This document shows, piece by piece, positions 8,763 to 15,153 of a stretch of 64,000 nucleotides of DNA (position 1 is the first letter of the stretch; every line of letters begins with the position of its first letter). Source of the DNA: Pollutimonas sp963712655 (GTDB lineage: Bacteria; Pseudomonadota; Gammaproteobacteria; Burkholderiales; Burkholderiaceae_B); NCBI GenBank assembly GCA_963712655.1, contig CAVQIT010000009.1:806001-870000 (forward strand), written 5' to 3'. The notes beneath the pieces are model-generated. The model was not told the DNA's origin. It searched no databases and saw only the letters and a list, made by a program, of their open reading frames with translations. The translations under genes were made by a program, and so were the position numbers.

Positions 8763-9028
8763 CGAAAACCATAGAATCTAATCTCGTCCGGCGGCCGCTG
8801 CCTGATGGAGTTCTTCTTGGTCGCCTCGGCGGCGCGCCTCCCTACGATTCCGCTTGCTCGGCCTCCAACGGGCTGGCTCCCACCGGCATGACCCCCGACG
8901 GACTGTGGTGTCGTGTGGCCACGATTGCCGGGACGGCTCGTGTTCTTGCGCTTCGTCGGCTACAGGTTTTGGGGTCGAAAGAGTTTGCGGTGCCCGGCTC
9001 TCTCGCCCCTGCACGTGGCGAGAGAGCC

Positions 9029-9351
9029 TTACGCGATTGTCGTAATGTGGGGGGTGTTTTCGTGCGCCGATCATGTCACGCAAGTGGGAGCTCGGGCATG
9101 CATCGGCCGCGCGATCCGCGTCGGAAAAAAAGCGGCTGAAATGCTGCCCGATGATTTCGTGGCTGCTGTATCCCTCTTGATATGCTCGGCCCCCGCATTC
9201 CAAAATCTGTGTAAGGTGCTCACAGCCTCTGATCACACCTCCCAAGCCCGTGATCACCTGGCGCGACAAGACCTGCGAGATTGACCGTAATCCCGTCGAA
9301 TCGACAGCCCCCGTCGCATGCCCAATGGATGGAAGCAGATGCCACGTGTAT
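9029..9351. other. Spacer between inverted repeats, no gene seen
   Basis: 323 bp between the two inverted repeat copies. Open frames crossing it are short, run into the repeats and show no recognisable domain. Faint similarity between the two halves (each contains GGGCATGC) suggests that the inverted duplication once extended further inward. Confidence 0.4.
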
Positions 9352-9691
9352 GGCAATTTTCGGCCCACCGTAGGGGCCGGAAATTGCCGGGCACCGCAAC
9401 GTCTTTGGTCAGCAACAACACGACCCAACGCAAGAACCCAGACCGTGCCAGCGCCCGTGTTTAAGACACACCAGAGTCCGTCGGGGGTAAGGCCTGTGGC
9501 GTCCAGCCCGTTGGAGGCCGAGCAAGCGGAAACGAAGGAAGGCGTGCCGCCGAGGCGACCAAGAAGAACTCCACCAAGCAGCGGCCGCCGGACGAGACAA
9601 GCGCGCGGTGTCAGGCGCGCAGGCGCCTGAACGGCCGACCGGGCTGGACGCCACAGGCCTTACCCCCAACGGACGGCACTAGAAATACGAA
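9352..9691 (-). repeat. Hairpin-rich repeat copy B (uninterrupted)
   Basis: Inverted copy of repeat A. The 199-bp core (9476-9674) has 35-bp inverted ends that match at 34 of 35 positions. Beyond it lies a hairpin with 14-bp arms (9352-9365 and 9375-9388, one wobble-type mismatch) and a 9-nt loop, in the same place as the A hairpin but with a different stem sequence. It preserves the empty IS110 target site at 9596/9597. Confidence 0.7.
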
Positions 9692-9890
9692 CACCGCCAA
9701 CAAATACGCACACAGCCCGCACACAGCCCGCACACAATACGAACTTCGCCAGCAGACGATTCAAGCGATCACAGGCAAGATGAACCCGTCGGCAAACAAT
9801 ACGAACATCATCAGCAAACAATACGAACACCACCAACAGACGACTCAAGCCTCGCGGGCGATACGAACCCCACCAGCAAAAGATCCAAAC
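9681..9890 (-). repeat. Degenerate ~25-bp repeats, right flank of island
   Basis: Roughly six irregular copies of a unit like CAGCAAACAATACGAACACC (reverse complement of the left-flank unit), interspersed with CAGACGACTCAAGC segments. The latter also occur in the 50976-51152 element. Spacing varies, with no unique spacers of fixed length. Confidence 0.5.
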
Positions 9891-9964
9891 TTCCCCTGCT
9901 CAGCCATAACATCTTGGCATTACCTCTGCTGGCAAAACTGCGCTAAGTAAGCGCCATTCGCCCC

Positions 9965-10396
9965 CTAGCCCAGATGCGAGCCCGAGGGGTGCTTTTCTTC
10001 GGTCTCCATGGCCGCCAGGCCATGAATAATCCCGCAGTCCGAAATGGCGCGCGCATCCGCGCATTGCCGGCGCAAGTCTATCAGTTGCGTACGCAAGCTT
10101 TGCAGTTCGGCCAGTCTCACGTCCACATGGACAATGTGCTCATCCAGTAGACCGTTGACCGGTGCGCAATCGCCGTGGGGACGGTCGATGAATGTTAGCA
10201 ACGTATGAATTTCATTGTGCGCCATATCCAGTGTGCGGCAGTTGCGGATAAACCGCAGGCGTTCCAGATGTTCGCCGCGATAGCTCCGGTAATTGCCCGC
10301 GCTGCGCCCGGGGGCGGGCAACAGGCCTTCCTTTTCGTAGAAACGTATGGTTTCCGTACTGCAGTTGGCTGCCTGGGCCAATTCGCCGATTTTCAC
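9965..10396 (-). CDS. cadR: Cd(II)/Pb(II)-responsive MerR-family regulator CadR/PbrR
   Basis: 143-residue MerR-family activator. The GTG at 10396 is chosen because GAGGAG sits 6 bases upstream and the protein then begins KIGELAQAANCSTETIRFYE, as family members do; longer frames have no site. The N-terminal winged helix spans about residues 2-70, followed by a dimerisation coiled coil. Cysteines C77, C112 and C121 match the metal-thiolate ligands of CadR/PbrR, and C12 and C53 are also conserved in PbrR. The usual histidine-rich tail is reduced (EKHPSGSH). It is divergent from the P-type ATPase with a MerR-type promoter between. The TAG stop (9965-9967) lies within the CTAG border of the repeat island. 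Confidence 0.92.
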   Translation of the reverse strand: MKIGELAQAANCSTETIRFYEKEGLLPAPGRSAGNYRSYRGEHLERLRFIRNCRTLDMAHNEIHTLLTFIDRPHGDCAPVNGLLDEHIVHVDVRLAELQSLRTQLIDLRRQCADARAISDCGIIHGLAAMETEEKHPSGSHLG

Positions 10397-10416
10397 GCCG
10401 ATCTCCTCGATATCAG

Positions 10417-10447
10417 TTGACCTTGTAGCTACTTTAAGGTGTTTACT
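10417..10447 (+). promoter_or_regulatory. MerR-type promoter/operator of cadA
   Basis: A -35-like TTGACC (10417-10422) and a weak -10-like TTTACT (10442-10447) are separated by 19 bp, the over-long spacing that MerR-family activators correct by DNA distortion. The spacer holds the inverted repeat ACCTT-N11-AAGGT (10420-10440). Transcription would begin near 10454, which favours the cadA start at 10481. Confidence 0.7.
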
Positions 10448-10480
10448 TGACACATGCAAGAAGCCACATCGGGAAAACCT

Positions 10481-12763
10481 ATGCCATCATCCAATCATTA
10501 CCATCCGGAAACCGCGCCGGCGGACGAATGTTGTGCCGCCCATGCCCATGGCATGCCAGGCCATGGGCATGCTCACGCCGCCGTGCCGGATACCTTGCCG
10601 ATATCGCAAACCATGCCGGGCGGCGCTCGCACGGCCATGCGTATCATGCAAATGGACTGCCCGACCGAAGAGGCATTGATACGGGGCAAGCTCGAACCGA
10701 TGGACGGCGTCCATGGCGTGCAGTTCAATTTGATGCAGCGCGTGCTTACCGTGGACCATGCGCCCGCGGCGTTGACAGCCATTATCCAGGCGATACGCAG
10801 CCTGGGCTTCGAGCCGCAATTGGGGCAGGAAGGCGAGGCCCTGGGCAAGGCCGCCGACGCTCCGGCCAAGCCCTGGTGGCCTTTGGCGCTTGCGGCAATC
10901 GCCGCTTTGGGCGCCGAGGCATTGAGCTGGCTGGGCGATTTCAGTTGGGCCGTTGCGGTCCTGGCCTTGGCGGCGGTGGCGCTAAGCGGCCTGTCCACCT
11001 ATAAAAAGGGCCTGGTCGCAATCAGAAACGGTACTCTGAATATCAATGCCCTGATGAGTATTGCGGTAACAGGCGCCCTGGTGCTGGGCAATTGGCCTGA
11101 AGCCGCGATGGTGATGGTCCTGTTTACGATCGCCGAGCTTATCGAGGCCCGCTCCCTGGATCGCGCGCGCCATGCGGTCGAGCGTCTCATGGACGTAGCG
11201 CCCGAAATGGTCTGGGCGCAAGGCGCCGATGGCGCCTGGGCCAGCATGGCGGCGGCGGCAGTGCAGCCGGGAACGATGCTGCTCGCGCGGCCGGGCGAGC
11301 GTATTGGTTTGGATGGCCGGGTCGTGGCGGGCAGTTCGGCGGTGAATCAGGCCTCCATCACCGGAGAAAGCATGCCGGTCGATAAAACCGTGGGCGACGA
11401 TGTCTATGCCGGCACCATCAATGGCATGGCCGAGATTCAATACCGCGCGACGGCGGCATTCAGCAACACCATGCTGGCGCGCATTATCCATGCCGTGCAG
11501 GCGGCGCAGGGCAGCAAAGCGCCCACGCAGCGTTTCGTCGACCGCTTCGCGCGGGTGTATACGCCGATAGTGTGCATGCTGGCGCTGCTGGTGGCGGTGC
11601 TTCCCCCCCTTGTCTTGCATGAACCTTGGTTGGACTGGATATACAAGGCCTTGGTGCTGCTGGTCATTGCCTGCCCTTGCGCACTGGTGATTTCCACCCC
11701 CGTCGCGATCGTCAGCGGGCTGGCTGCCGCCGCCCGGCACGGTATCCTGATCAAAGGCGGCGTGTATCTGGAGCAAGGGCGTAAATTGGCCTGGCTGGCG
11801 CTGGATAAAACCGGCACTCTCACGCAGGGCAGGCCGCGGCAAACCGACTTCATTGCCATAGCCCAAGCCCCTGCGGTGCAAGCCTCGGTTTGCGCAACGG
11901 CCCAAGCCGGCCGCGATGAGATGCATATTCACCGTTTAGCCGCCAGCCTTGCCGCCCGGTCGGACCACCCGGTTGCCCAGGCTATTTCGGCGGCTTATCA
12001 GGGCGGCGATTTGCTGCCTGTGATGAATTTCCAGGCCGTACCGGGCGGCGGCGCCGGCGGGAACATCAATGGCGTGGACTATATGCTGGGCAGTTATCGC
12101 TGGATAAGCGGCCTGCCGGGCCAGTTGTCTGAAGACTCAGAGTCTTCGCGCCATGTTGCCGCGCTGCAAGAGCAAGGTAAAACGGTGACTGTGCTGGCGG
12201 CGCAGGATCGGATTCTGGCCGTATTCGCCGTAGCCGACACGATCAAGCCGAGTAGCCGGGAGGCTATCGACGAATTGCATGGCCTCGGGGTGCGCACAGC
12301 CATGCTGTCGGGCGACAACACGGCCGCGGCGCGCAGCATTGCGGGCCAGTTGGGTATAGACAGCGTGCAGGCCCAGCTTATGCCCGAAGACAAGCTGAAG
12401 GCTATCGAGCAATATGCGGCGCAAGGCGCGGTGGGCATGGTGGGAGACGGCATCAACGATGCGCCTGCTCTTGCGCGCGCCGATATCGGTTTCGCCATGG
12501 GTGCGATGGGCAGCGACACGGCCATCGAGACCGCCGATGTTGCGCTGATGGACGATGATTTGCGCAAGATTCCACGCTTTATACGGCTGTCGCGCGCGAC
12601 GCATGCCATATTGGTTCAGAACATCAGCGCGGCCCTGGGTATCAAGGCGATATTCCTGCTGCTGGCTTTATGGGGAACGGGCACGATGTGGATGGCGGTT
12701 TTTGCCGATGTCGGCGCAAGCCTGCTGGTGCTGGCGAACAGTCTGCGGCTTTTGCGGAAATGA
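10481..12763 (+). CDS. cadA: Heavy-metal-translocating P1B-type ATPase (Zn/Cd/Pb efflux, CadA/ZntA)
   Basis: Cytoplasmic-membrane pump exporting Zn(II)/Cd(II)/Pb(II), 760 residues from the ATG at 10481. An in-frame ATG at 10454 falls at the predicted transcription start and is less likely. It has an N-terminal His-rich stretch, then a ferredoxin-like metal-binding domain with MDCPTEE (a single Cys plus acidic residues rather than CxxC). The transmembrane CPC motif is at C398-P-C400, the phosphorylated D442 is in DKTGTLTQG, the hinge is GDGINDAPAL, and a C-terminal DVGASLLVLANSLRL helix carries the Asp typical of the Zn/Cd/Pb subgroup (P1B-2). It is controlled by divergent cadR. A perfect-hairpin palindrome follows 64 bp downstream. 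Confidence 0.95.
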   Translation: MPSSNHYHPETAPADECCAAHAHGMPGHGHAHAAVPDTLPISQTMPGGARTAMRIMQMDCPTEEALIRGKLEPMDGVHGVQFNLMQRVLTVDHAPAALTAIIQAIRSLGFEPQLGQEGEALGKAADAPAKPWWPLALAAIAALGAEALSWLGDFSWAVAVLALAAVALSGLSTYKKGLVAIRNGTLNINALMSIAVTGALVLGNWPEAAMVMVLFTIAELIEARSLDRARHAVERLMDVAPEMVWAQGADGAWASMAAAAVQPGTMLLARPGERIGLDGRVVAGSSAVNQASITGESMPVDKTVGDDVYAGTINGMAEIQYRATAAFSNTMLARIIHAVQAAQGSKAPTQRFVDRFARVYTPIVCMLALLVAVLPPLVLHEPWLDWIYKALVLLVIACPCALVISTPVAIVSGLAAAARHGILIKGGVYLEQGRKLAWLALDKTGTLTQGRPRQTDFIAIAQAPAVQASVCATAQAGRDEMHIHRLAASLAARSDHPVAQAISAAYQGGDLLPVMNFQAVPGGGAGGNINGVDYMLGSYRWISGLPGQLSEDSESSRHVAALQEQGKTVTVLAAQDRILAVFAVADTIKPSSREAIDELHGLGVRTAMLSGDNTAAARSIAGQLGIDSVQAQLMPEDKLKAIEQYAAQGAVGMVGDGINDAPALARADIGFAMGAMGSDTAIETADVALMDDDLRKIPRFIRLSRATHAILVQNISAALGIKAIFLLLALWGTGTMWMAVFADVGASLLVLANSLRLLRK

Positions 12764-12826
12764 TGCGGCAGGCCGCTTAATACGCTAATGCTGATGCCGG
12801 ACTACGCCTTTGGCGTTGACCCGGCA

Positions 12827-12902
12827 TTAGGTGCTGTTGACGCTAAATTCCCGCCCGCTATGCCACCGGTGCGGGCGGGAATTTAGCGTCAACAGGACCT
12901 AA
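12827..12902. repeat. Palindromic element (76 bp), family of 45090-45188
   Basis: Two 32-bp arms with one mismatch face each other around a short loop (TTAGG...CCTAA). The arms contain CTGTTGACGCTAAAT, shared with the 45-kb element. It sits between convergent cadA and dsbB, and its transcript would form a very stable hairpin able to terminate from either side. The borders fit YTAR. Confidence 0.75.
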
Positions 12903-12917
12903 TCAAGGATGCAAGAT

Positions 12918-13484
12918 TCAATGCAGCCACAGATAGCTGACCGGGTTGTCGGGACATGCCCCGAACCCGCATTCCAGAATTGTCGACACTATATTGCCCA
13001 GCACCACGAGAAAGAACAGCCACATCACCAGGCGCGCCACAGGGCCGACCGGACGGGCATCGGGCTGATCGGTGCAGCGCCGGTCGAGCATCAGCATGAT
13101 CCCGCTCCAGGCGATGGTGGCGACGAATAGAACCAGCGCCCAGGTATAAAAATGCATGCCCAGGAAAATCGTGCCGTAGCCGGCGTCGCCCGGGGCGATA
13201 TGCAGCAGCACTTGCCGTCCGGAGGCAAACGCGCCACCCAGCGCCGATAGAATGATCATGCCGTAGTGCAGGGAGGAGGGGCCGAATCGCACATTCAGCA
13301 GCAGTCCGATGCCGATCAGTACGAACGCGACTCGCTGCAGCAAGCATAAAGGGCAAGGCAGTTCGTTGAACGCCAGTTGCCAGGCGAAGGCCATCAGCAG
13401 GACAGCGCAGATGCCGGCCAGCGCCAGGGTATTGAGCGTGCGCGACAGCTGAAAGGAATTGTTGTGGAAGGAATGGTTCATCAT
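12918..13484 (-). CDS. DsbB-like disulfide bond formation protein with C-terminal cysteine pair
   Basis: 188-residue inner-membrane protein of the DsbB/VKOR-like quinone-oxidoreductase type. The first redox pair is C44-P-L-C47 after the first membrane helix, followed by LLQR as in DsbB. The loop between helices 3 and 4, which holds the second pair (C104/C130) in E. coli DsbB, has no cysteine here. Instead C172 and C177 (ECGFGACPD) lie after the last helix, which appears to be the rule in this subfamily. It probably reoxidises a DsbA-type partner that is not in the window. It starts 3 bases after the DUF5993 gene, so the two are co-transcribed. A second Met at 13481 is an alternative start. 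Confidence 0.85.
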   Translation of the reverse strand: MMNHSFHNNSFQLSRTLNTLALAGICAVLLMAFAWQLAFNELPCPLCLLQRVAFVLIGIGLLLNVRFGPSSLHYGMIILSALGGAFASGRQVLLHIAPGDAGYGTIFLGMHFYTWALVLFVATIAWSGIMLMLDRRCTDQPDARPVGPVARLVMWLFFLVVLGNIVSTILECGFGACPDNPVSYLWLH

Positions 13485-13487
13485 GGC

Positions 13488-13646
13488 TTAAAGCGATAGC
13501 CCCAAGGAGTCGGACATGTGAAAGTTGCACCAGGCGGCAAAAATCGCCAGGGTGAGCAGCCACAACGAAAGACATGCGGGGCGTTGCCCTCGTATACCAA
13601 ACCAGACCGCCAGCATGGCGGTCAAAAAGGGCAACATCATAATCAT
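13488..13646 (-). CDS. DUF5993-family small membrane protein
   Basis: 52-residue protein, too short for most gene callers. It begins MIMMLPFLTAMLAVW, has two hydrophobic segments separated by the basic turn GIRGQRP, and ends NFHMSDSLGLSL. This fits the DUF5993 pattern (short helix, basic turn, helix, H-H/HM-TD-x-L-x-L tail). It lies 3 bases upstream of the DsbB-like gene. The association suggests an accessory subunit of the oxidoreductase; no function has been demonstrated to my knowledge. ATGs at 13640 and 13637 are alternative starts. Confidence 0.75.
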   Translation of the reverse strand: MIMMLPFLTAMLAVWFGIRGQRPACLSLWLLTLAIFAAWCNFHMSDSLGLSL

Positions 13647-13721
13647 GAGAAATGTTCCGTTTGGATAAACAGCTTTGCATTATGTAATGGAAAGTGAATT
13701 TACGCCAGCAGATACCTTTTT

Positions 13722-14447
13722 TCAGATGGCTTCGATCTGGCGTTCCAGCGAATTTTTCAGGGCGGGTATGAACGGGCCCGCGGCTTCGCCGGGTGTGTTG
13801 CGCAGCGTATCCAGCGACGCGATGCGATCGCTGCGATAACGCTTGTGATTTCCTAGCGCCAGTTCAAACCGGTTGGCGCGTGCGGTCAGCGCTTCAGTAT
13901 CCACGGCAGCCAGTATCACGGCGTGGACCAGCACTATCTGCGGGCTGCCTTGGACATTGCCGACGGCGTGGCGGCGCCATAGCTGCGCCGTCCCGGCGAT
14001 TTTCCTGGCGGCGTGCGCATGCCCCACGGCCAGGTTGTAGCGGCCATCGCAAAACGAACCTTCCACCGCTTGATGGTGGCTGGCGATACCGTGTTCCCGC
14101 AAGGCCTGGCTTATCACCCGGCATATCAGCAGATAAGCTTCGTCGGAATGGTCCAGCGGTTTGCCCGGCGCGGTATAAGCCAGGCTCAGATTGATGATGC
14201 CCGGACCTTGGGGCACGATGCCGCCGCCGGACTGGCGAACGGCAACCGGCCAGCCCTGGCCCGCGAAGCTTGCGCAGGCCGCCGCGAAGGGTTCAAAGCG
14301 TTGATAGGTGCGCGGCACCACCAGCCCTTGGGCCGATTCCCATATGCAGGCTGTCGGCCCGTTTTGCGCGGCCAGGGCAATCAGGGATTCGTCGAACCGC
14401 GCGTCCCGGGGCGGCTCCGCGGGAGCGGACAAAAGCTGGAACGGCAT
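13722..14447 (-). CDS. Lipoate-protein ligase A-family protein
   Basis: 241-residue member of the biotin/lipoate A/B ligase (BPL_LplA_LipB) fold. The substrate loop RQSGGGIVPQGPG (about residues 70-82) corresponds to RRxGGGxVxHxxG of LplA but has Q for the second Arg and Q for the usual His. The acceptor-binding segment ARKIAGTAQ with its conserved Lys is near residue 144, preceded by VEGSFCDGRYN. The short C-terminus and altered loop resemble octanoyltransferase-like or orphan lipoate ligases, so the exact acyl donor is uncertain. No lipoylated enzyme gene is adjacent. It is followed 16 bp later by the TM2 gene on the same strand. Confidence 0.75.
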   Translation of the reverse strand: MPFQLLSAPAEPPRDARFDESLIALAAQNGPTACIWESAQGLVVPRTYQRFEPFAAACASFAGQGWPVAVRQSGGGIVPQGPGIINLSLAYTAPGKPLDHSDEAYLLICRVISQALREHGIASHHQAVEGSFCDGRYNLAVGHAHAARKIAGTAQLWRRHAVGNVQGSPQIVLVHAVILAAVDTEALTARANRFELALGNHKRYRSDRIASLDTLRNTPGEAAGPFIPALKNSLERQIEAI

Positions 14448-14462
14448 CGTGCGGTCGCCGTT

Positions 14463-14930
14463 TCAGGTCCGTACCAGGGCGAAGTCGTCGTCGCTCATGA
14501 ACATATAGCGGATGGCGTCGATCAGGCCGAGCACGATCGCCAGCGGCGCGAAGAAATAGCAGATGGCCAGATAGAAAATACCCCAGCCGATCTGGCCCAG
14601 GTAAAAGCGGTGCGCGCCCAGCCAGCCCAGGAAGATCGCCAGGACAATGGCTATCTTGCGATGGTTGGTGGGCTTGTCCAATTGGCCGCCCTTGCTTTTG
14701 ATGATCCACAGGCTGATGGGCACAGTCAGCAGCAGGGCTATCAGCACCTTGATGGAGTGGCTGGCGATATAGTCCTGGACGACGTAGTAAATATCCGAAA
14801 AATTATGGATGACCAATCCCGTCAGATGCGAGATCCATGCAAGCGCTTGATAACCTATGGTTTCGCCGAAAGTCAGCGCAACCAGAATAATGATGAAAAC
14901 GGCGATGGCCAGAATGATTTTTTGCAACAT
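14463..14930 (-). CDS. TM2-domain membrane protein
   Basis: 155 residues. An N-terminal helix (about 4-25) and another near 62-78 are followed by a TM2 domain in the C-terminal half: RKIAIVLAIFLGWLGAHRFY, then LGQIGWGIFYL and GLIDAIRYM. TM2 domains are paired helices with a conserved GxxGxHRFYLG motif and no firmly known biochemical role in bacteria. It is upstream of and on the same strand as the lipoate-ligase-like gene, so the two may be co-transcribed. Confidence 0.8.
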   Translation of the reverse strand: MLQKIILAIAVFIIILVALTFGETIGYQALAWISHLTGLVIHNFSDIYYVVQDYIASHSIKVLIALLLTVPISLWIIKSKGGQLDKPTNHRKIAIVLAIFLGWLGAHRFYLGQIGWGIFYLAICYFFAPLAIVLGLIDAIRYMFMSDDDFALVRT

Positions 14931-14947
14931 GATCTCGAGATTGCCTC

Positions 14948-15047
14948 AAGGATCCTCTGATCAAATCGCTCGAATCCGCTGCGCCCCTGACGGGATGGCC
15001 GGCAGGGCAGGATGCAGCGGTCGGGTGGGCTTGATCAAAGCGTCCTT
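14948..15047. repeat. Inverted-repeat element, family of 30055-30145
   Basis: 100-bp element bounded by AAGGATCCTCTGATCAA (14948-14964) and its imperfect complement at 15031-15047 (14 of 17 positions). About 47 bp from the left end is closely similar to the complement of the element ending at 30145. It lies upstream of the TM2 gene, so it may influence its promoter. Confidence 0.6.
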
Positions 15048-15153
15048 TACGTTAAAGGTATGCGGCGCATGCAGGCCGGATTAATTGAATCATACAAGCG
15101 CCAAGGGCGCTCGATCCGATAATAATGCGACAAATCATCGAATGTGTCATTTT

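Larger units (their letters stand above)
7584..8782 (+). mobile_element. IS110-family insertion sequence (1,199 bp)
   Basis: The boundaries come from comparison with the uninterrupted repeat copy B. The sequence GCGCGCTTGT|CTCGTCCGG is contiguous there (junction 9597/9596, reverse strand) but is split here after 7583 and rejoined at 8783. A single shared T makes the edge ambiguous by one base. The element has no terminal inverted repeats and no obvious target duplication, as expected for IS110. It carries 216 bp of non-coding DNA before the transposase gene and only 20 bp after it. This layout matches the IS110 subgroup, whose bridge RNA lies upstream, rather than IS1111. Confidence 0.85.
7489..9028 (+). 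repeat. Hairpin-rich repeat copy A, interrupted by the IS110 element
   Basis: With the IS (7584-8782) removed this copy is 341 bp, against 340 bp for the inverted copy B (9352-9691). It contains a 199-bp core whose 35-bp ends are perfect inverted repeats (7506-7540 and 8869-8903). It ends in a separate perfect hairpin, with a 12-bp stem at 8996-9007/9017-9028 and a 9-nt loop. Several stem positions differ from copy B, but the pairing partner differs correspondingly. No protein is supported here. Confidence 0.7.
7308..9969. mobile_element. Composite repeat island bounded by terminal inverted repeats
   Basis: A gene-poor 2.6-kb island between the tautomerase and cadR. The ends carry inverted repeats: CGAATGGCGCTTGCTTAGG at 7315-7333, and the near-complement CTAAGTAAGCGCCATTCG at 9943-9960. 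They are flanked by CTAA and CTAG. The same termini bound a 177-bp element at 50976-51152, and the last ~130 bp of the island (9833-9966) are clearly homologous to that element's interior. Inside are degenerate ~25-bp direct repeats, two inverted hairpin-rich repeats, and an IS110-family insertion. No gene for a transposase that could mobilise these termini is present, so it behaves as a non-autonomous element. The YTAR-like borders suggest an IS5-type mover; this is inference. Confidence 0.65.

Noticed and set aside
7498..9669. Short open frames in the repeat island as genes
   Set aside because: They run through the inverted repeats, appear in both copies in different frames, and lack ribosome-binding sites and domains.
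9681..9890. CRISPR-like array of ~25-bp repeats
   Set aside because: Repeat units are degenerate, spacing is irregular, units continue without unique spacers, and no cas gene is nearby.
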